From Niabella sp. (GTDB lineage Bacteria; Bacteroidota; Bacteroidia; Chitinophagales; Chitinophagaceae), in assembly GCA_017744715.1 (NCBI GenBank), contig JAGIAT010000012.1:1-64000 (forward strand): 64,000 nucleotides of DNA. Direction: 5' to 3'. This document shows positions 58,742 to 64,000 of the stretch, one piece after another. Under the pieces are notes generated by a model. The model worked only from the letters and a program-made list of their open reading frames with translations, had not been told where the DNA came from and made no database searches. A program made the translations under genes and the position numbers. Position 1 is the first letter of the stretch, and each line of letters begins with the position of its first letter.

Positions 58742-61576
58742 TTGAAAGCTGAAAATGAAGTAATTGACGTATCCGGCGCAAGGGTACACAATTTGAAGAA
58801 TATTGATATTTCGATTCCGAAAAATGAGCTGGTGGTCATTACCGGCATCAGTGGCAGCGGCAAATCCTCCCTGGCATTTGACACCATTTATTCGGAAGGG
58901 CAGCGGCGTTATATGGAAACATTCGGCGCCTATGCCCGCCAGTTTATCGGCGATATGGAGCGGCCGGATGTGGATAAGATCACCGGTCTGTCCCCGGTGA
59001 TCTCTATTGAACAGAAAACCACCAATAAAAACCCCCGTTCAACGGTAGGAACCATTACGGAGGTATATGATTTTTTCCGGTTGCTTTTTGCCCGTATCGG
59101 CGAAGCCTATTCTTATAATACGGGAAAGAAAATGGTGAAGTGGAGTGAAGAAGAAATCGTTGAAAATATTTTTAAACGCTTCCGTGATCAAAAGATCAAC
59201 CTGCTGGCGCCTGTGGTGCGTGGCCGTAAGGGGCATTACCGCGAACTGTTTGAAGATATCCGGAAGAAGGGGTACCTGAAGGTACGGGTGGACGGAGAGA
59301 TAAAGGACCTGGTGCCGAAAATGCAGGTAGACCGTTATAAGATCCATGATATTGAAATTGTGGTAGACCGCCTGGAGGTAAATGCGGCTTCCAAAGCCCG
59401 CCTGAGCCAAAGTGTACAGGCTACGTTGAAGCTGGGCAAGGAACTGATGTTTTTACTGGTAGATCAAACGGATCAACCGGTGCAGTACAGTAAGCAATTG
59501 ATGTGTGAAGATACCGGTATCAGCTATGAAGAGCCTTCGCCCAATTCGTTTTCGTTTAATTCACCGTATGGGGCCTGCCCGTATTGCAAGGGTATTGGAA
59601 CGGCCTACGCTATCGATATGGAATCGGTACTGCCCGATCGAAAGCTAAGCATCAGCGAAGGCGGTATCGCTCCTTTGGGTGAAGAGCGGAATGCGAGCGT
59701 GTTTCAGCAGGTAGTAGCTTTTGCCAAGAAACATAAGATCAACATGAACAAGCCGGTGGAGGCATTGCCCGCCGGTCAGCTGGAATTATTATTATATGGA
59801 GATGGAGGGGCCAGCCAGGAACTGGACCTCGATGGCTCCGATGAGTCGGTTCCGGATATTTATACCGGCAGCTATGAAGGAATTATTCCCATGCTGAAGC
59901 GCTGGTTCTTTTCCAGCCAAACCTCCGAATGGCTGCGGGAATGGGTTGAGCAATTTATGATGCTGAAATCCTGCCCATCCTGTAATGGCGACCGCCTGAA
60001 AAAGGAAAGCCTTTGGTTCCGGGTTGATGAAAAGAACATTGCAGAGCTGAGCAACCTGAACCTGGATAAACTGGGGGTATGGCTGAAGGGGATCGAATCC
60101 CGCCTGTCTAAAAAGCAAAATGCCATTGCCAAGGACATTCTGAAAGAGATCCGGGAACGCCTGCAATTCCTGCTGGATGTAGGATTGACCTACCTGACGC
60201 TTTACCGCCCCTCCCGTACGCTGAGCGGCGGTGAATCGCAGCGGATCCGGTTGGCTACGCAGATCGGCTCTCAATTGCAGGGAATCACGTATATACTGGA
60301 TGAACCATCGATCGGGTTGCACCAGCGGGATAACCACCGCCTGATCACTTCCCTGCAAAACCTGCGGGACATTGGCAACAGCGTGCTGGTGGTAGAGCAT
60401 GATAAGGATATTATGCTGGCAGCCGATTACCTGATCGATATCGGTCCCAAGGCCGGTTATCATGGCGGACGTGTGGTAGCAAAGGGTTCACCCAAGGAGA
60501 TCCTGAAACTGGATACGATCACGGCCGGTTATCTGAACGGCCATCTGAAAATAGAAACACCATCGGAGCGCAGACCGGGCAACGGAAAGACGCTGGAGCT
60601 GAAAGGAGCCTCCGGTAATAACTTAAAGAATGTAAGCGTGCAGTTTCCGCTGGGTAAAATGATCGTGGTAACGGGGGTCAGCGGCAGCGGGAAATCGACC
60701 CTTATCAATGAAACCCTGTATCCTATTTTATCACAGCACGCGTATCATTCCAAAAAGGTGCCCATGGCCTATAAATCGGTAAAAGGACTGGAGCATATCG
60801 ATAAGGTAGTGGAAATTGATCAATCTCCGATCGGCCGTACGCCACGGAGTAACCCGGCTACTTATTGCGGATTCTTTACGGATATCCGTACGTTGTTTGC
60901 GGCAGTGCCCGAGGCCAAGATCCGGGGCTATAATGCGGGGCGTTTTTCATTCAATGTAAAAACCGGCCGCTGCGATGTGTGTGAAGGCGGGGGCATGCGG
61001 GTGATTGAAATGAATTTTCTTCCGGATGTATACGTGCCCTGTGAAAAATGCAACGGCAAACGCTATAACCGGGAAACACTGGAGATCCGGTATAAGGGCA
61101 AGTCTATTTCGGATGTGCTGGATATGACGGTAGACGATGCCGTTGAGTTTTTTCAGGCGGTGCCTTCTATTTACCGGAAAATAAAAACCCTGCAGGATGT
61201 AGGGCTGGGTTATATTACACTGGGGCAAAGTGCCGTAACGCTTAGCGGGGGCGAGGCCCAGCGGGTGAAACTGAGCACGGAGCTGAGTAAAAAGGATACG
61301 GGTAAAACCTTTTATATCCTGGATGAGCCAACCACGGGTTTGCATTTTGAAGATATTAAACACCTGCTGCAGGTATTGAATAAACTGGTGGAGAAGGGCA
61401 ATACCGTGCTGGTGATTGAACACAATATGGATGTGATTAAAGTGGCCGATCATATTATTGACCTGGGGCCGGAAGGCGGTGATGGTGGCGGACGCATCCT
61501 GTTTGAAGGAACGCCGGAAGGATTGGTAAAGTGCAAGGAAAGCTATACCGGGCAGTACCTGAAAGGGGAGTTGTAG
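58742..61576 (+). CDS. uvrA: Excinuclease ABC subunit UvrA
   Basis: Damage-recognition ATPase of nucleotide-excision repair, 944 residues, the usual UvrA length. Both ABC modules are complete: Walker A GISGSGKSSL and GVSGSGKSTL, signatures LSGGESQRIRL and LSGGEAQRVKL. The UvrB-binding domain is present (about residues 130-250). Zinc cysteines occur in CPYCKGIG, CPSCNGDR, CDVCEGGG and CEKCNGKR. No ATG lies in the conserved beginning; TTG at 58742 (MKAENEVIDVSGARVHNLK) fits the family, while the open frame back to 58625 does not. Confidence 0.96.
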   Translation: MKAENEVIDVSGARVHNLKNIDISIPKNELVVITGISGSGKSSLAFDTIYSEGQRRYMETFGAYARQFIGDMERPDVDKITGLSPVISIEQKTTNKNPRSTVGTITEVYDFFRLLFARIGEAYSYNTGKKMVKWSEEEIVENIFKRFRDQKINLLAPVVRGRKGHYRELFEDIRKKGYLKVRVDGEIKDLVPKMQVDRYKIHDIEIVVDRLEVNAASKARLSQSVQATLKLGKELMFLLVDQTDQPVQYSKQLMCEDTGISYEEPSPNSFSFNSPYGACPYCKGIGTAYAIDMESVLPDRKLSISEGGIAPLGEERNASVFQQVVAFAKKHKINMNKPVEALPAGQLELLLYGDGGASQELDLDGSDESVPDIYTGSYEGIIPMLKRWFFSSQTSEWLREWVEQFMMLKSCPSCNGDRLKKESLWFRVDEKNIAELSNLNLDKLGVWLKGIESRLSKKQNAIAKDILKEIRERLQFLLDVGLTYLTLYRPSRTLSGGESQRIRLATQIGSQLQGITYILDEPSIGLHQRDNHRLITSLQNLRDIGNSVLVVEHDKDIMLAADYLIDIGPKAGYHGGRVVAKGSPKEILKLDTITAGYLNGHLKIETPSERRPGNGKTLELKGASGNNLKNVSVQFPLGKMIVVTGVSGSGKSTLINETLYPILSQHAYHSKKVPMAYKSVKGLEHIDKVVEIDQSPIGRTPRSNPATYCGFFTDIRTLFAAVPEAKIRGYNAGRFSFNVKTGRCDVCEGGGMRVIEMNFLPDVYVPCEKCNGKRYNRETLEIRYKGKSISDVLDMTVDDAVEFFQAVPSIYRKIKTLQDVGLGYITLGQSAVTLSGGEAQRVKLSTELSKKDTGKTFYILDEPTTGLHFEDIKHLLQVLNKLVEKGNTVLVIEHNMDVIKVADHIIDLGPEGGDGGGRILFEGTPEGLVKCKESYTGQYLKGEL

Positions 61577-61747
61577 GCGTTTTGATCACAAAACAGGATA
61601 ATAGAAAATCCTTCAAATGAGCGAACTCATTGGTGACATGAAGACTTGTGCGACCTGCGATGATGCTCAATGGCTCCTATAGTCGCCTTGTCACCCGGCC
61701 AGGCCACAACAGCTATCGGTTGCGATTATTTGCTAACGCTACTATGT

Positions 61748-61783
61748 AAAACGCAGCATCTGCAACATCGCGGGCTGCGTTTT
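61748..61783. terminator. Terminator between uvrA and dnaE
   Basis: A 10-bp perfect stem (AAAACGCAGC/GCTGCGTTTT) with a 16-base loop lies 10 bp from the end of dnaE and 171 bp behind uvrA. The tails are short T/A runs, so it may serve the convergent genes in both directions. The rest of 61577-61793 holds no gene. Confidence 0.5.
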
Positions 61784-61793
61784 ATCCAAAGTG

Positions 61794-64000
61794 TTAATTC
61801 AGTTCCACTGCTACATTCCAGTTGGTTTGCTTTGAAAGATATTCGATCAGTTCATTGTTCATCTCAAATCCTTTTCCGCGGGTTAACAGGTCTACCGTAA
61901 CGTCTTCGGCGGCGTCTTTGATAGACAGCTTGAGCGTGCTGGGGCCTTTGTGCGCTTTCAGGTTGGAGTGAATGAATTCAACCGTTTCTTTTGTGATCTC
62001 TTCAACCGGTAATTCGATCTTCAGGTTTTTGGTCTGGTTCTTTATCACACTTTCGGCCAGGCAGATGGAGGTGATCTTAAAATCAAAATCGCCGTTAAAG
62101 CGCTGTTTAAAAAAGCCCGTGAGGTATACGGTAGCACCCAGCTGCAGCATGGGCGAATACTTCATATAATCCTCCGAAAACAGCACGATGTCCAGCTTGC
62201 CGCTATAGTCCTCAATGATGAAACTTCCGAATTTATTCCCGGTACGGGAAACCCGGTGCTGCGCATCCGACACCAGTCCCATAATTTTAAAAGTGGCTGC
62301 AGAACTCACTTTTTCCTTGTCCTGGTTTTTGTATTCGTTGATATAGGAGATCTTGGTAATGCCGTAATGTTCCATTTCAAAACGGTAATCATCCAGCGGG
62401 TGCCCGCTGATAAAGATGCCGGTTACCTGTTTTTCATGATCGAGCTGTACCACCAGCGGCCAGGGGGTGCATTCAGGGATCTTAGGTACCTGTACTTCCA
62501 TCACCTCGGCCAGGTCGCCAAAGAGGGTATTGGTGGTTGTTTGCGACTGGGTTTGGCAGATCTGTCCATATTTTACAATTTTTTCAAGACCATTGGTGGT
62601 ATCTCCAGCCGGTACATGAAAATACTGGGCACGGTGCAGGTCTGTAAAACAATCAAAGGCCCCGGCATATGCCAGGCTTTCCAGGGTTTTTTTGTTTACG
62701 GTACGTTGGTTTACCCGTTTAATCATATCGAAGATGGAAGCATAAGCGCCGTTTTCATCCCGCTCCTGGATCAGGCTTTCCACGGCAGCTTCACCCACGC
62801 CTTTTAAGCCGCCCAATCCAAAACGGATCTCGCCTTTTTTGTTTACAGCGAACCCTTTTTGCGATTCATTGATATCCGGACCCAATACCGGCAGTCCCAT
62901 GCGTTTACACTCTTCCATAAAGAAGGTGATCTTTTCCAGTGAACCGGCGTTGTTCAATACGCCGGCCATGTATTCGCTGGGGTAGTGCGCTTTCAGGTAA
63001 GCGGTTTGGTAGGCCACAAAAGCATAGCAGGTGGCGTGCGATTTGTTGAACGCATATTGTGCAAATGCCTCCCAGTCGGTCCAGATCTTGTCCAGCTTAT
63101 CTGCGGGATGCCCTTTTTGCGAGGCCCCTTCCACAAATTGCTTTTTCATTTTATCCAGTACCGCCTTTTGTTTTTTACCCATGGCCTTCCGCAGTACGTC
63201 CGCATCGCCCTTACTAAAGCCGGCCAGTTTCTGGCTCAGCAGCATCACCTGCTCCTGGTATACGGTAATTCCATAGGTGTCCTTCAGATCTTCTTCCATT
63301 TCCGGAAGGTCAAACACCACCTCCTGACGGCCATGTTTCCGCTCAATATAGTCAGGGATATAGGCCAAAGGCCCCGGCCGGTACAGGGCGTTCATAGCAA
63401 TAAGGTCGTCGAAACGGTCGGGCTTCAGTTCCCGCAGGTACTTTTGCATCCCCGCACTTTCAAACTGGAACGTGGCATTGGTTTCGCCTTTCTGATAAAG
63501 TTCATAGGTCTTTTCATCATCCAGGGGGATATCGTCGATGATAATATCCTTGTCGTAGTTTTGCTTGATCAGCTTCAGTGCGTCTTTGATGATGGTAAGG
63601 GTCTTTAAACCCAGGAAGTCCATTTTAATAACGCCGGCTTCTTCAATTACGCTTCCTTCGATCTGGGTAACCCAGAGGTCGGAGTCTTTAGCCGTGCTTA
63701 CCGGTATCAGTTCTGTAAGGTCCTTGGGGGCAATGATGATCCCCGCAGCGTGGATACCCGTATTGCGCACGGAGCCCTCCAGGATCTCGGCCTCATGCAG
63801 TACCTTGGCCTGGAGGTCGTTCCCGTTGTACACATCGCGGATCCGTTTTACATTTTCAATATCATCGGCACCCAGTCCCTCCTTTTCGATCAGCGTTTTT
63901 TCGCCTGCCTTTGGAGAAAGCGGTGCGTGTAATACCCGTTTTAAAGAGATACCCGGTTTTTCCGGAACCAGTTTTGCCAGGGCATTGGAGTCGGCCAGCG
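61794..64000 (-). CDS. dnaE: DNA polymerase III alpha subunit, 3' part (gene continues beyond window)
   Basis: Replicative polymerase; about 734 residues of the C-terminal part are visible and the frame stays open to the window edge, so the start is outside. The fingers and helix-hairpin-helix region is recognisable in RNTGIHAAGIIIAPKDLTEL, ALYRPGPLAYIPDYIERKHG and AFNKSHATCYAFVAYQTAYL. The C-terminal OB fold is in YLTGFFKQRFNGDFDFKITS. The PHP and palm domains are upstream of the window. The 3' end is 10 bp from a terminator. Confidence 0.95.
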   Translation of the reverse strand, partial: LADSNALAKLVPEKPGISLKRVLHAPLSPKAGEKTLIEKEGLGADDIENVKRIRDVYNGNDLQAKVLHEAEILEGSVRNTGIHAAGIIIAPKDLTELIPVSTAKDSDLWVTQIEGSVIEEAGVIKMDFLGLKTLTIIKDALKLIKQNYDKDIIIDDIPLDDEKTYELYQKGETNATFQFESAGMQKYLRELKPDRFDDLIAMNALYRPGPLAYIPDYIERKHGRQEVVFDLPEMEEDLKDTYGITVYQEQVMLLSQKLAGFSKGDADVLRKAMGKKQKAVLDKMKKQFVEGASQKGHPADKLDKIWTDWEAFAQYAFNKSHATCYAFVAYQTAYLKAHYPSEYMAGVLNNAGSLEKITFFMEECKRMGLPVLGPDINESQKGFAVNKKGEIRFGLGGLKGVGEAAVESLIQERDENGAYASIFDMIKRVNQRTVNKKTLESLAYAGAFDCFTDLHRAQYFHVPAGDTTNGLEKIVKYGQICQTQSQTTTNTLFGDLAEVMEVQVPKIPECTPWPLVVQLDHEKQVTGIFISGHPLDDYRFEMEHYGITKISYINEYKNQDKEKVSSAATFKIMGLVSDAQHRVSRTGNKFGSFIIEDYSGKLDIVLFSEDYMKYSPMLQLGATVYLTGFFKQRFNGDFDFKITSICLAESVIKNQTKNLKIELPVEEITKETVEFIHSNLKAHKGPSTLKLSIKDAAEDVTVDLLTRGKGFEMNNELIEYLSKQTNWNVAVELN

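Noticed and set aside
59792..60463. 223-codon minus-strand frame opposite uvrA
   Set aside because: Shadow of the conserved uvrA coding sequence.

Overview
The window looks like a chromosomal segment of a Bacteroidota bacterium, most likely of the Chitinophagaceae (inference). The grounds are the gene content (CbpA/CbpM pair, long-form HutU, TamB, FkbM methyltransferase, several porin-like barrels, OmpA lipoproteins), start codons that mostly lack a Shine-Dalgarno stretch, and intergenic regions filled with short-word repeats. Almost everything is core metabolism or housekeeping. I saw no CRISPR array, tRNA or rRNA gene, prophage, transposase or integrase.

Layout. 1-5.1 kb: pyrD-terC, ung, a small membrane protein, and the cbpA-cbpM chaperone pair. 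5-11 kb: two secreted metallopeptidases (M1 and M28), small hypotheticals and an FkbM methyltransferase. 11-17.5 kb: information-processing genes (rsmG, dnaB, rsmE, map) with a DUF1772 membrane protein and an ankyrin-repeat protein. 17.5-23 kb: a divergent HxlR regulator/reductase pair, a dCMP-deaminase-like enzyme, nagA and dxs. 23-33 kb: a repeat-rich stretch around a small membrane protein, then tamB and a large secreted HExxH/beta-propeller/barrel-like protein. 33-37 kb: a MarR regulator divergent from a short UvrA paralogue, then DinB and Crp-type proteins. 37-44.2 kb: a LysR regulator divergent from the complete histidine-degradation cluster hutH-hutI-hutU-hutG. 44-53 kb: purK, a CMD-family protein, a lipoprotein, a decayed DUF1963 gene, and leucine synthesis (leuC, leuD and a leuA-like gene, with leuB separated from them by a globin gene). 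53-58.4 kb: envelope proteins (two porin-like barrels, an OmpA lipoprotein, a secreted protein). 58.4-64 kb: full-length uvrA and the 3' part of dnaE.

Gene cooperation. HutH, HutU, HutI and HutG convert histidine to glutamate plus formamide, probably under the adjacent LysR protein. LeuC, LeuD and LeuB with the LeuA-like synthase form the leucine branch. CbpM is the expected regulator of the co-chaperone CbpA. UvrA and DnaE belong to repair and replication.

The most unusual signal is not a gene. Many intergenic regions are built of degenerate tandem words kept at an exact 7-base period (a second class has an 8-base period). At least four arrays run directly into a neighbouring stop codon, so that the stop is itself part of a heptamer (terC, dxs, hutI, leuC). 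In two places the arrays sit between genes of one pathway (hut and leu). Around 23-25 kb they combine with a GC-rich block of about 30 bp, present six times, that surrounds a single small gene. Other points of note are a UvrA paralogue that lacks the UvrB-binding domain and faces a strong palindromic operator, a tamB gene whose membrane anchor lies upstream of any usual start codon, and TTG as the only plausible start for uvrA and rsmE.
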